Shown piece by piece: positions 33,870 to 42,901 of a stretch of 64,000 nt of DNA. The notes below the pieces were generated by a model. That model did not search any database and had not been told where the DNA came from. It saw only the letters and a program-made list of their open reading frames with translations. How positions within the stretch are numbered: position 1 is the stretch's first letter; each line of letters opens with the position of its first letter. The position numbers were made by a program, and so were the translations under genes. The DNA is from Mycobacterium fragae (GTDB lineage: Bacteria; Actinomycetota; Actinomycetes; Mycobacteriales; Mycobacteriaceae), in NCBI RefSeq assembly GCF_002102185.1, contig NZ_LQOW01000020.1:23634-87633 (forward strand). The letters run 5' to 3'.

Positions 33870-35420
33870 TCATTCGGCCGGGGGCAATTGCCGTGTGGCA
33901 TCAGCTGCACGTAATCGGCGTGGGTCATCTCGTTCGGTCAGGCCGCGCTCGGGCTGCCACGCACTCGGCGGCAATGAGAGGTCTTCGGCGTCCTCGCAAT
34001 CGATGACCGCCTGGTGCGGTGAGGACGCATCGCCTGCTTCCTCCGCGCCGCTGTCCTCGACATGCATGGTCACCGTGCGAGTGCGCTTGAGCGCGAAGGT
34101 GATCTCCTCCACCTCCTGGAACACCTTGCGCGCCGTACGCACCGGCTGGGTTGTCGCGTCGACTGCACGGGCCACAAACGTCGGCACCAGTGGACGCAGC
34201 CAACGCGCCGCCGTCCTGCTGACATCCGGGATCGTCAGGCGTGGTTCGACCACCGCTGGCACATTTTCCGTCTCGACAACTTCGGCGTCCTCTGCGGCAG
34301 CGGGCAATTCGGCGGGCCCGCTGGCCCCGCGGTCGATCTCGGTCTGTGCCGCCACGGCCAGGCGGGCTTGAGCGAGTTGGTGTTCGGCCCACATGGTTTC
34401 GGCAGCCGCACGCACTTCGGCGCGCTTGACAGCGATCGCCGTCTCTGCCTCGAGCTCGACACGCTCGCGCTCGGCGCGGGCGGCGGCGTGGCGATCATGA
34501 CTCGTCTCACCGCGCCAGAGCCTCAGTATCAACGGCAGCAGGCTGAGCAGCACGAAAAACCCGATTGTCAACAGCCGCAACAGGAGTGCGCCGCCACTGG
34601 CCAACGTGATGTCCTGCATGGCAACCCACCGTGCGCCCAGGCCGCGGTCGGTGTCCGACATCGCGCTGCGGCGAGCCTGGTCCAAAGCCTGCTGGTCGGT
34701 GTTGATTTGGGAGTCCAACCCAGCGGCCCGGCGATCGCGAGCGGCGACGGCGTTGTCCAGTTCCTGCTGCGACTCGGCGAGGAGCTCGTTGGCCGTCCGG
34801 GTTTCCGGCCCGACGCCGGGCACTCCGGTGATATGGGTCTGCGGGCAGGCCGGCGTTGGGTGGTATTCGCAGCGCGCGACAACCAGGGCCTCGTCACGAT
34901 GGACGCGGGCGGTGTCGACGGCTTGGTCGAGCGCGCTGCGCGCGGCGCGAGTCTGCTGAAGGGTGGCCGACGCTTGCACGACCGTAGGCGCCGTGTCGGC
35001 GTCGCGGGCGGCTTGCTGCTCGAGGCGGTGGTCGATCGAGCCGGAGAACAGCACCAGCCCGGCGAACTCGCCGACGACTACCCCGAGTGCTACGGCCACG
35101 GCGCCGCGTCCGGCGATCGCGCGTAGGCCGCCGGCCGACCCGGTGGCGATGGCACGGGCCGTCGCACCGACCAACAGGCCCAGTACCAGGGTCAACGGCA
35201 GTACGCCCCAGACCGGCCAGTGTGCCGCTTGCGCGATGGCCAGGGTCGTCACCAACCAAGCCAGCGCGGCATCGAGGATCACGACCACCCCGACGAGGGC
35301 ATGCGCGGACCGCTCGTGACGCTCGCCGAGTTCGCGGCGCTCTCCGCCGCCGACCCAGGTCAGCATGGCCTCGGTCGACGAGGCAAACGAGCGCGGTTCA
35401 GCTACTTTGTGGGCGCACAT
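33870..35420 (-). CDS. DUF4407 membrane protein
   Basis: A 516-aa membrane protein. Hydrophobic helices are at about residues 40-65, 72-92, 102-126 and 278-300. A long Ala/Gln/Arg/Glu coiled-coil region lies between the third and fourth helices (about 130-270), and another charged helix (DRHAAARAERERVELEAE) follows the last membrane segment. This is the DUF4407 layout, whose function is unknown. It may correspond to M. tuberculosis Rv1779c, a membrane protein near malQ, but I could not check. The C-terminal 150 residues are acidic and low complexity. Confidence 0.75.
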   Translation of the reverse strand: MCAHKVAEPRSFASSTEAMLTWVGGGERRELGERHERSAHALVGVVVILDAALAWLVTTLAIAQAAHWPVWGVLPLTLVLGLLVGATARAIATGSAGGLRAIAGRGAVAVALGVVVGEFAGLVLFSGSIDHRLEQQAARDADTAPTVVQASATLQQTRAARSALDQAVDTARVHRDEALVVARCEYHPTPACPQTHITGVPGVGPETRTANELLAESQQELDNAVAARDRRAAGLDSQINTDQQALDQARRSAMSDTDRGLGARWVAMQDITLASGGALLLRLLTIGFFVLLSLLPLILRLWRGETSHDRHAAARAERERVELEAETAIAVKRAEVRAAAETMWAEHQLAQARLAVAAQTEIDRGASGPAELPAAAEDAEVVETENVPAVVEPRLTIPDVSRTAARWLRPLVPTFVARAVDATTQPVRTARKVFQEVEEITFALKRTRTVTMHVEDSGAEEAGDASSPHQAVIDCEDAEDLSLPPSAWQPERGLTERDDPRRLRAADATRQLPPAE

Positions 35421-35663
35421 GGACCGAAAAACACCTCCGGGTTCTGGTCGGCCTGGCAGGCTACGGCCGGGTTAGGAGACTTCACGGGCTTGTTCTGTGC
35501 TGCGGTTCGCGACGCAACCGGAATCGCCCAGCCCGGATCGCGCCGGTGCGACCGTGGAATTCTCTCACAACCGCGACGCCCGGCCGCGTCGGCCGTCGCA
35601 GGTTTTCACACCGCGCGAAATGGGTAGCTTCACCCCAATTGACGACGGGCAAAGGAGCACGCT

Positions 35664-36011
35664 GTGACGGTACGGCGGTTGGTTCTGGTGGCTGGTGCGG
35701 TGATCCTGGTCATCGGCATCATCGGCTTGTTGGTGCCGGTGAAGGTCTCGGACGCGAACGGTGGCAGTATCGGCTGCGGTAACGCGCTGGTATCCGATCT
35801 GTCCAGCGCGCGCGAAGCGAACAACAAGTCGGTGGCAAACGTTCCGATCCTCAATCAGATTGTCCCGCATACCGATTTCGTGGCCGAGTGTCAGTCGGCG
35901 CTCTCCAGTCGGCGGTCGTGGACCATCCCGGTGGCGGTGATCGGCGCGATCGCGGTGGTCGGCGCATTCTTCGTGCGTCCAGGCCGAAGAGCCCCCGCAG
36001 GCGGTGTCTGA
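35664..36011 (+). CDS. Small two-helix membrane protein
   Basis: A 115-aa protein with transmembrane helices at about 5-25 and 86-104. The middle loop (about 27-84) carries two cysteines (GCGNAL and AECQSAL) that could bridge outside the membrane. GTG start with AAAGGAGC upstream. The 243-bp gap before it (35421-35663), divergent from DUF4407, shows no gene. The function is not recognised; similar small proteins occur in mycobacteria. Confidence 0.7.
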   Translation: MTVRRLVLVAGAVILVIGIIGLLVPVKVSDANGGSIGCGNALVSDLSSAREANNKSVANVPILNQIVPHTDFVAECQSALSSRRSWTIPVAVIGAIAVVGAFFVRPGRRAPAGGV

Positions 36012-36033
36012 CAGTCGCTTTCGGAATCGACGA

Positions 36034-37059
36034 TCAGGTTCGGTCGACGCGTCTGATCATTCGCGCAGTGGCTCGCTCGACCAAATTCCGCCGCCCCAAC
36101 GCCGTACGCTCACGTTTGGCCCGGCGCAGTGCCGGGGCGATGGTGATGCCCTGTTCGTAGGCCGACACGACGCGAGGATCGACATAGGAGCTTCGAGCCA
36201 CCGCCGGCGTGTTGCCCAATTCCTCGGCGACCGCACGCATCACGGCCGCTTCCTCCCGCCGCCGAGCGGTTTTCGACGTCGGCTCTCGCGCGCCCGCGAA
36301 TTCCTCGGCGGCCAGCACGGTGCCGTGCCAAGTCCGCAAATCCTTAACGCTGTACTCCTCACCGACAAGCTCGCGGAACCGCGCGTTGAGGTCGTCGGCG
36401 CGGACCTCGCACCAACCATCTGACTTGCGGTAGACCAGCAACCGGGGGATCCGCGTTTCGGCCCGCAACAGCGATCGCACAGCTCGCACCACCAGTGGAT
36501 CGTCCAGCGAGACCGTCCGGCGCACTCCGCTTTTGGCGGGATAGTCGAACTCCACACAGTCGCGACGCAAGCGAACGTGGTCACGCAGCAGAGTGGCCAA
36601 TCCGAAGCTGCCGTTCTCCTGCGCGTACTCCTCGCCACCGGCGCGGAAATAGCCCTGATCGATCAAGTACTGGGCCACCGCGAGCACCCGATCGCGCTGT
36701 AATCCGCGCGCACGCAGGTCTGCCAGGAGCCCGGCCCTCCAGTCCGGCAGGCGCTTGGCCAGGCTCAGGGTCCGGTCGTATTTCTCCTCGGCCCGTTCGG
36801 TCTGCCATCGCTCGTGATAGAGATACTGACGCCGACCCGCTGCGTCCGTGCCGACCGCCTGAATGTGACCGTTGGGGTACGGGCAAATCCACACGTTCTT
36901 CCACGCCGGGGGTATCACCAGCGCCTCGATCCGCTCCAGCGTCTCGGCATCGCGCACGGGTTCCTGCCGGGACCCCACATTTGAGACATAGCAAAAGCCC
37001 CGACCACGTCGAAGGCGCCGAAATCCTTGGCCGCCGACGGTACTCCTGCGCAGCCTCAT
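36034..37059 (-). CDS. DNA topoisomerase IB
   Basis: A 341-aa poxvirus/bacterial-type topoisomerase IB. The N-terminal part has PPAWKNVWICPYPNGHIQAVG and GRRQYLYHERW. The catalytic domain has the KDLRTWHGT segment (Lys/Arg/His of the active site) and the nucleophilic Tyr292 in SSYVDPRVV, about 49 residues from the end. It relaxes supercoils through a 3'-phosphotyrosine link. ATG 37059 is preferred over an upstream in-frame start. The gene is present in many environmental mycobacteria; M. tuberculosis relies on the type IA enzyme. Confidence 0.87.
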   Translation of the reverse strand: MRLRRSTVGGQGFRRLRRGRGFCYVSNVGSRQEPVRDAETLERIEALVIPPAWKNVWICPYPNGHIQAVGTDAAGRRQYLYHERWQTERAEEKYDRTLSLAKRLPDWRAGLLADLRARGLQRDRVLAVAQYLIDQGYFRAGGEEYAQENGSFGLATLLRDHVRLRRDCVEFDYPAKSGVRRTVSLDDPLVVRAVRSLLRAETRIPRLLVYRKSDGWCEVRADDLNARFRELVGEEYSVKDLRTWHGTVLAAEEFAGAREPTSKTARRREEAAVMRAVAEELGNTPAVARSSYVDPRVVSAYEQGITIAPALRRAKRERTALGRRNLVERATARMIRRVDRT

Positions 37060-37200
37060 TGCGGTGCCTGGAAGCATCGAATACTCACCGCACGGGTTTA
37101 CCCAAGGCGGATTCGCGCAACACCACGGGCACGAGCGGTTCGGGCCGACACAAACGGATCAGCCCCGGTGTCGGCAACGGACGTGAGACGGTATCAACTT

Positions 37201-37764
37201 ATGCAGAGCTACGACTACGTGAGCTACGAGGATTTCGGACGGCGCTTCTTCGAGGTGGCCGTGACCGAGGATCGGGTCGGTGCCGCCTTCGCCGCGATCG
37301 CCGGAAACCAGTTCGAGATGGCTCCCATCGGCCAGGGGCCGGGCAAGATCGCGAAGGTCAGCGCGAAGGTAGCCATTCAGGACCCACAGGTCACCCGCAA
37401 GATCGGCGAAAGCATCACGTTCGATATCCACGTCCCACTCGCCATCGACCTGCTCGTCGACCTACGGCTGGACAAGCAGCGGTTCAACGTCGACGGCGAC
37501 ATCGCGCTACGAGCCACGGCGCGCGCCGCGGAACCCCTCTTGGTGATCGTCGCGGTGGAGAAACCGCGGCCTTCGGACATCACCGTCCACGTGTCGTCGA
37601 AGTCCATCCGTGGCGAGGTGTTGCGCATCATCGCCGGAGTCGACGGCGAGATCCGGCGTTTCATCGCGCAGTACGTCGCCGACGAAATCGACACGCCGGA
37701 ATCGCAAGCGGCCCAGGTCATCAATGTGGCCGAGCACCTCGATACCGGCTGGACCGGCGGCTGA
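37201..37764 (+). CDS. Conserved mycobacterial protein (Rv1780-like)
   Basis: A 187-aa cytosolic-looking protein with MQSYDYVSYEDFGRRFFEVAV at the N-terminus and a repetitive beta-rich middle (FDIHVPLAIDLLVDLRLD, FNVDGDIALRATARAAEPLLVIV). Length, strand and position near malQ suggest it equals M. tuberculosis Rv1780, but this is from memory. ATG 37201 is chosen; the frame is open to 37027. The 141-bp gap to the divergent topoisomerase gene carries both promoters. The function is unknown. Confidence 0.7.
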   Translation: MQSYDYVSYEDFGRRFFEVAVTEDRVGAAFAAIAGNQFEMAPIGQGPGKIAKVSAKVAIQDPQVTRKIGESITFDIHVPLAIDLLVDLRLDKQRFNVDGDIALRATARAAEPLLVIVAVEKPRPSDITVHVSSKSIRGEVLRIIAGVDGEIRRFIAQYVADEIDTPESQAAQVINVAEHLDTGWTGG

Positions 37765-37806
37765 GTACCGGTTTACCGGGTCGTCGCATCCGGGTAGAGA
37801 TACCAG

Positions 37807-38235
37807 ATGGCACGAGTAGATGTTTCGACCTCGTCCGATATGGCGCCGCAATCAGCCTGGAAGCTGGCGTGCGACCTCAACCGGTTCGGTGACTGGATGA
37901 CGATATTTGCCGGCTGGCGCAGTCCGGTGCCCTCCGCGATTGAAAAGGGCACGCAGGTGTCGTCGTGCATCAAGGTGAAGGGTTTTCGCAACGTCATTCA
38001 CTGGACAGTCACCCGGTACGAAGAGCCGAAGGCAATCGAACTGCAGGGCCGCGGCCGCGGCGGAATTCGGATCGTGGTGACGATGACGGTCACCGACGAG
38101 CACCCGGGCTCGACTTTTCACTTGACCGCCGATCTGCACGGCGGTCTGCTCAACGGGCCGATCGGCCGGCTTGTGGCACGCGTCATCAAGTCCGACGTGC
38201 ATCGGTCGGTTTGCAATCTCGCTGCGTTGCAATGA
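37807..38235 (+). CDS. SRPBCC-superfamily (polyketide cyclase-like) protein
   Basis: A 142-aa START/Bet v1-like protein. It begins DVSTSSDMAPQSAWKLACDLNRFGDW, the standard first strand and helix of the fold, and continues with strands IELQGRGRGGIRIVVTMTVT. Such proteins bind hydrophobic ligands, for example polyketides or lipids. Its stop overlaps the start of the decarboxylase gene (ATGA), so they are co-translated. Confidence 0.8.
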   Translation: MARVDVSTSSDMAPQSAWKLACDLNRFGDWMTIFAGWRSPVPSAIEKGTQVSSCIKVKGFRNVIHWTVTRYEEPKAIELQGRGRGGIRIVVTMTVTDEHPGSTFHLTADLHGGLLNGPIGRLVARVIKSDVHRSVCNLAALQ

Positions 38236-39710
38236 CCAAGCGCCGGGTGATGGACCATAGCCGGGCCCCGCTGCTGGATGCACTGGCCGACTATCACCGG
38301 CAGAACCGATACGGATTCAGCCCGCCCGGGCACCGCCAGGGCCGGGGGGTCGACGAGCAGGTCCTGAACGTGCTGGGGCACGAGCCATTCCACGCCGACG
38401 TGCTGGCCAGCGGGGGCCTGGATGACTGGCGCTCGAGTGGTGAGTACCTCGAGCGGGCCGAGGAGCTGATGGCCGACGCGGTCGGCGCTTCGTCGGCGTT
38501 CTTCTCGACCTGCGGCAGCTCGCTGTCGGTTCGGGCCGCGATGATGGCGGTGGCCGGCGGATCCGAGGGCGGCTTGCTCGTTCCCCGGGACAGCCACAAA
38601 TCGATCGTCGGAGGGCTGGTCTTTTCCGGTATCCAACCGCGCTGGATCGTCCCGCGGTGGGACACCGACCGCCACCTGTCGCACCCGCCCTCACCCGAGC
38701 GGGTCAGCGAGGCCTGGGCAGAGCATCCCGACGCCGCGGGAGCGCTGATCGTCAGCCCGTCCCCGTACGGCACCTGCGCCGACCTGCAGCGCATCGCCGA
38801 GATCTGTCATGACCGTGGCAAGCCGATGATCGTCGACGAGGCGTGGGGAGCGCACCTGCCATTTCACGATGACCTACCGACGTGGGCGATGGACGCCGGC
38901 GCCGACGTGTGCGTGGTCAGCGTGCACAAGATGGGCGCCGGCTTCGAGCAGGGCTCGGTGTACCACGTGCAGGGTGACCTGGTGGACAAAGACCGGCTTT
39001 CGGCGTGCGCCGACGTTTTGATGACGACCAGCCCCAACGTGATGATCTATGCCGCGCTGGACGGCTGGCGCAGGCACATGGTGCAACGCGGACACGAGTT
39101 ACTCGGCGCCGCACTGGATTTGGCAAATGAATTGCGCGAGCGCACCAGCCGGATTCCGGGTATCGCGGTACTCGAGGAGGAGCTACTCGGCGCGGAGGCA
39201 TCGCATGACCTGGATCGCCTGCAGCTACTGATGGACGTCTCGGCGACCGGCACGTCGGGCTATCAGGCTCGCGACTGGCTGCGCGAAAACAGCTGCATCG
39301 ACGTTGGTTTGGCCGACCACCGCCGCATCCTGGCGACATTGTCGTATGCCGACGACAAGAGCACCGCTGACCGACTTGTCGACGCATTGGCGGCCTGGGG
39401 CGAAGCCACCGAATCCATCGACCCGCCACCGGAAACCCGGTTGCCCTCACCGGAGGAACTACAACTCGAGACGGTGATGCTGCCACGCGATGCGTTTTTC
39501 GGGCCGGTCGAAATGGTACCCGCGGACAAGGCCGCCGGCCGCGTCGCCGCGGAACAGATCACGCCGTATCCGCCCGGCATTCCGGTGGTGGTGCCCGGCG
39601 AACTGCTCAACGACGCCGTCATCGACTATCTGCGGTCGGGCCTGAAAGCCGGTATGCCGCTACCGGATCTCGCCGACCCTTTGCTGGAGCACATCCGTGT
39701 CGTCGCCTGA
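38232..39710 (+). CDS. Orn/Lys/Arg decarboxylase-family PLP enzyme
   Basis: A 492-aa fold-type I PLP enzyme. The PLP Lys is Lys233 in SVHKMGAG, preceded by the cofactor Asp in VDEAWGAHLPF (Asp202). Early motifs are FSPPGHRQG and STCGSSLSVRAAM. The C-terminal domain (PYPPGIPVVVPGE) is the usual one for the group. It is much shorter than inducible bacterial decarboxylases because it lacks the N-terminal wing domain, which fits the small branch. It probably makes a diamine or agmatine. Start ATG 38232 overlaps the SRPBCC stop; ATG 38250 is an alternative. Confidence 0.85.
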   Translation: MTKRRVMDHSRAPLLDALADYHRQNRYGFSPPGHRQGRGVDEQVLNVLGHEPFHADVLASGGLDDWRSSGEYLERAEELMADAVGASSAFFSTCGSSLSVRAAMMAVAGGSEGGLLVPRDSHKSIVGGLVFSGIQPRWIVPRWDTDRHLSHPPSPERVSEAWAEHPDAAGALIVSPSPYGTCADLQRIAEICHDRGKPMIVDEAWGAHLPFHDDLPTWAMDAGADVCVVSVHKMGAGFEQGSVYHVQGDLVDKDRLSACADVLMTTSPNVMIYAALDGWRRHMVQRGHELLGAALDLANELRERTSRIPGIAVLEEELLGAEASHDLDRLQLLMDVSATGTSGYQARDWLRENSCIDVGLADHRRILATLSYADDKSTADRLVDALAAWGEATESIDPPPETRLPSPEELQLETVMLPRDAFFGPVEMVPADKAAGRVAAEQITPYPPGIPVVVPGELLNDAVIDYLRSGLKAGMPLPDLADPLLEHIRVVA

Positions 39711-39718
39711 CCGGATCG

Positions 39719-39937
39719 CTACTCGCGATGGTTGTCCGCCCCGCCCCGTTCGACTTCGCGGGCCCGCCTTCCTTCCATGCCCAACCAGGCCATGCCCGCG
39801 CCCGCGGCGAGCAACGCAATGACGACCGCGCCGACTCCGACGCCGACCTCTCCGAGAGCGAACGCGGCCACGCAGACGACCAGAGCCACGACGCCCGACG
39901 CAAGCAGCACGATCCCGCGCGTCTTCGTGTCTCCCAT
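39719..39937 (-). CDS. Small two-helix membrane protein
   Basis: A 72-aa protein with two hydrophobic helices (about 9-25 and 29-47) and a charged Arg/Glu-rich C-terminus. ATG 39937 is taken as start because the upstream in-frame residues are hydrophilic and not family-like. It sits between the decarboxylase (9-bp convergent gap) and the TetR gene on the same strand. The function is not recognised. Confidence 0.55.
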   Translation of the reverse strand: MGDTKTRGIVLLASGVVALVVCVAAFALGEVGVGVGAVVIALLAAGAGMAWLGMEGRRAREVERGGADNHRE

Positions 39938-39987
39938 GGGCTTCTCTCTACCCGCATCCCTCGGCGAAAAAACTGGTTCGTCGAGCA

Positions 39988-40602
39988 TCAGGGCGATGGG
40001 ACGAAACCGTTCAGCAGCGCCCGCATCGACGACGCGACCTCATGCCTGGTCCCGACGGGATCCGGCGAGTTCGCGATCAGCATCGCGCCACGAGTCAGCG
40101 CACCCAGCAAGAGCCGGGTGACGGTCTCCGGATCATCGACCCGCAGAGTGCCGGCCTCGGTGGCGGCCCGAAGCGCCGCGGCGATGACGGCGAACGCGTA
40201 GCGCTCGTCCAGTTCGGTGTAGCGCGCGGGGCCCAGGACCGCCGGACCGTCGAGGATCAGGATGCGCTGCAAGTCCGGTTCCAACACGGCGTCGAGAAAT
40301 GCCTCGAAGCCGCGCGCGACCTCGTCGAGGTCGTCGGAAGCCTCCTGAGCGGCGGCCATCGACGCGGCCATCAGTTCGGCGTGGGCATGCTCGAAAACCG
40401 CCTCGAAAAGGGCGGTCTTGTTGGGAAAGTGGTGGTAGAGGGCGCCGGTCGTGACGCGGGCCGCGCGCGCCAAGTCGTCGACCGAAGTCGCCCGAAAGCC
40501 CTTCTGGCCGAACAACTCCCGTCCCGCACGAACCAACGCATCGCGCGTCTGCGCGACCTGCTGGGCGCGCAGCGACGTCGGCTGCGGTGTCGACTCGGAC
40601 AT
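39988..40602 (-). CDS. TetR-family transcriptional regulator
   Basis: A 204-aa TetR regulator with a textbook HTH (TSVDDLARAARVTTGALYHHFPNKTALFEAVF, about residues 39-70). ATG 40602 is chosen; the frame is open to 40668 through the operator region. It is divergent from a DinB/MDMPI-type protein gene, with two palindromes and a promoter in the gap, so it probably represses that gene and itself. Confidence 0.85.
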   Translation of the reverse strand: MSESTPQPTSLRAQQVAQTRDALVRAGRELFGQKGFRATSVDDLARAARVTTGALYHHFPNKTALFEAVFEHAHAELMAASMAAAQEASDDLDEVARGFEAFLDAVLEPDLQRILILDGPAVLGPARYTELDERYAFAVIAAALRAATEAGTLRVDDPETVTRLLLGALTRGAMLIANSPDPVGTRHEVASSMRALLNGFVPSP

Positions 40603-40637
40603 GCCCCTCACTCTCGTGCCAAGACCGCACCAGCCTA

Positions 40638-40673
40638 TTGACATAGCGATACTATGTGGCATAGTCACACTAT
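40638..40673 (+). promoter_or_regulatory. Promoter overlapped by two TetR-type palindromes
   Basis: Palindrome one is ACATAG-N5-CTATGT (40641-40657). Palindrome two is ATAG-N5-CTAT (40661-40673) with the same spacer length. TTGACA (40638-40643) is a consensus -35 box, and ATAGTC or CATAGT about 17 bases later can serve as -10. Both palindromes cover the promoter for the rightward gene, an arrangement typical of repression by the divergent TetR. Confidence 0.7.
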
Positions 40674-40703
40674 CTCAAGTTCGTCGACAGGAGGTTGGCT
40701 TCC

Positions 40704-41558
40704 ATGAAAACTGCCCACGCACCGTCCGCCGGGCTGCTCGACGAGATCCGCGGCGCCGATCCTCGCGCACGAGCGGCGCTGGCCGATGCGGTCGCTCGCA
40801 CCGGCCGGCTGTGGCGCAGCATCACCGATCCGAGTGCGCCGGTGCCCGGTCTGACCTGGACGGCGGCTGAGACGGCGGCTCACGTCGTCGCCGACATGCA
40901 TGAATACACTGACGCGCTGACCCGCCAGCTCAACGGCGATCGCACCGAGATCCAGATCCCGGACGCGTCCCCGGCCCGGGCCAGAACCGCAGTCAACGAC
41001 GGCCACCTGGTCGACGTCTGCGAGCGTGACTTGCGCCGGCTTGCCGACATGCTGCAGGAGACCGCCGCGAGCTACCTCGCCGCGGCCGCCGCCGTCGACG
41101 GCACCGCGATCGTCACCGCCGACGGCCTCGTCCTGGAGCCCGCGCTGATGACCTGTTTGTTGCTGGGCGAGCAACTGGTCCACGGGTTGGACATCGCCCG
41201 CGCCGGCGGGCGTCCGTGGACGATCAACCGCGATGACGCGCTGCTGGTGGTGCCGACGGCGCTCGCGCTGGCGCCGAATTACCTGCGGCAGTCGCGAACT
41301 CGGGGCATGCACGCCAGCTTCGAACTGCGGATGCGTGGCGGCGGCCGGTATCGGCTGGTCGTTGACGACGGCACCGCCGTGGTCACGGCGGCGGGCGAGA
41401 AGGCCGACTGCGTCATCACCGCCGACCCGGTCACCTTCCTGCTGGTGGGATACGGCCGGGTGGGGCAATGGTCTCAGATCATCCGGGGCAATCTGCTCGC
41501 CGGCGGCCGCAAGCCCTGGCTGGCCGCCAAGTTCGGCACCCTGCTGGCCAGCCCGTAA
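40704..41558 (+). CDS. Maleylpyruvate isomerase-like (DinB fold) protein with SCP2-like C-terminus
   Basis: A 284-aa protein. The N-terminal half has WTAAETAAHVVADMHEY and LLLGEQLVHGLDIARA, the His positions of the mycothiol-dependent maleylpyruvate isomerase/DinB metal fold. The C-terminal part (residues about 195-280) is SCP2-like (SFELRMRGGGRYRLVVDDG, ADCVITADPVTFLLVGYGR). ATG 40704 has GGAGG upstream. It is likely repressed by the divergent TetR and may use mycothiol in detoxification (inference). The NDH-2-like gene follows after 26 bp. Confidence 0.78.
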   Translation: MKTAHAPSAGLLDEIRGADPRARAALADAVARTGRLWRSITDPSAPVPGLTWTAAETAAHVVADMHEYTDALTRQLNGDRTEIQIPDASPARARTAVNDGHLVDVCERDLRRLADMLQETAASYLAAAAAVDGTAIVTADGLVLEPALMTCLLLGEQLVHGLDIARAGGRPWTINRDDALLVVPTALALAPNYLRQSRTRGMHASFELRMRGGGRYRLVVDDGTAVVTAAGEKADCVITADPVTFLLVGYGRVGQWSQIIRGNLLAGGRKPWLAAKFGTLLASP

Positions 41559-41584
41559 TACGACGGGTCACTACCCTGGGGACG

Positions 41585-42889
41585 ATGACATCGGTCGTGA
41601 TCGTGGGCAGCGGGTTCACCGGCTTCGAGTGTGCACGTCGACTGGCCCGCCGATTACGCAAGTCGGATGTCGAGATCACGATCGTGTCTCCGGTCGACTA
41701 CATGCTCTACACGCCTTTGTTGCCCGATGTGGCGGGGGGAGTGGTCGACGCGCGGTTTGTGACGATCCCGTTGGCGGGAACGCTGAACGGGGTGCGCAAG
41801 GTGCGCGGGCGCGTCGACAGCGTCGATCTGGATCAGCACACGCTCACGTTCACCGATCTCGAACAGCGCTCCTGCAAACTGTCGTGGGACCGGCTGGTGT
41901 TGACGCCGGGGTCGGTCACCCGGCTCTTCGACATTCCCGGGTTGGCCACGTACGCAAGGGGTTTGAAGTCGACGGCCGAAGCGCTGTATCTGCGCGATCA
42001 TGTGCTCGAACAGTTGGAGCTGGCCTGTCTGGACGAGGACGGCCAAACCGCGCGCGGGCGGCGCACGATCGTGGTCGTCGGGGCGTCGTATTCCGGGACG
42101 GAGCTGACCGCCCAGCTTCGCGCGCTGGCCGACGCCGCGGCCAAGCAGATGAACTTCGACGCGGCCGACGTGAATTTTCTGCTGCTGGACCTTGCCGAAC
42201 AGGTGATGCCCGAAGTCGGAGAAAAGCTGGGCGACAAGGCAATGCGCGTGCTACGACGCCGTGGAGTCGATGTCCGACTCGGGCTGACGCTCAAGGAGGT
42301 GCGCGCCGACCACGTCGTACTCAGCGATGGCTCGCGGGTCGACACCCGCACCGTCGCGTGGGTTACCGGGGTGACCGCGGCGCCGCTCATCGAGACGCTG
42401 GGGCTGCCCACCGAAAAGGGCCGCTTGAAAGTGCAGACCGATCTACAAGTCCCGGGCCATCCCGACGTGTTCGCGGCGGGCGACGCGGCCGCGGTGCCGG
42501 ACGTGACCCAGCCCGGGAAGATCACACCACCGACCGCTCAGCATGCCACCCGGCAAGGAAAAGTGCTGGCGGACAACGTGTCCGCCAGTCTCGGACACGG
42601 GAAGAAGCGAGATTACAAGCACCGCAACATGGGCTTGGTGGTGGACCTCGGACCCCGTCAGGCGGTGGCCAACCCGCTCAATGTCCGGCTGTCCGGGTAC
42701 CCGGCGAAGTTCGTGACCCGCGGCTATCACCTGTATGCCATTCCGCGAGCCGTCAACCGGTGGGCGGTGTCGCTGGCCTATCTGACCGACGTACTTTTCG
42801 CACGCACCCTGGTTTCGATGGGGTTGTCGACGCAGAGCGACGCCGAGTTCTCGACCAGCGAAGGCATTCCGCTGCCGAAGACCGACTAA
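41585..42889 (+). CDS. NDH-2-like FAD-dependent NAD(P)H oxidoreductase
   Basis: A 434-aa two-dinucleotide-binding flavoprotein. The FAD site is VVIVGSGFTGFECA at the N-terminus. The NAD(P)H site is IVVVGASYSGTELTA (about 160-174), with DVFAAGDAAAVPD before the C-terminal domain. It resembles type II NADH dehydrogenases, but the C-terminal membrane-binding segment is less hydrophobic than in Ndh, so it may be a related NADH dehydrogenase-like protein. ATG 41585 gives the standard start. Confidence 0.82.
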   Translation: MTSVVIVGSGFTGFECARRLARRLRKSDVEITIVSPVDYMLYTPLLPDVAGGVVDARFVTIPLAGTLNGVRKVRGRVDSVDLDQHTLTFTDLEQRSCKLSWDRLVLTPGSVTRLFDIPGLATYARGLKSTAEALYLRDHVLEQLELACLDEDGQTARGRRTIVVVGASYSGTELTAQLRALADAAAKQMNFDAADVNFLLLDLAEQVMPEVGEKLGDKAMRVLRRRGVDVRLGLTLKEVRADHVVLSDGSRVDTRTVAWVTGVTAAPLIETLGLPTEKGRLKVQTDLQVPGHPDVFAAGDAAAVPDVTQPGKITPPTAQHATRQGKVLADNVSASLGHGKKRDYKHRNMGLVVDLGPRQAVANPLNVRLSGYPAKFVTRGYHLYAIPRAVNRWAVSLAYLTDVLFARTLVSMGLSTQSDAEFSTSEGIPLPKTD

Positions 42890-42901
42890 AAGCGTTCGCC
42901 G

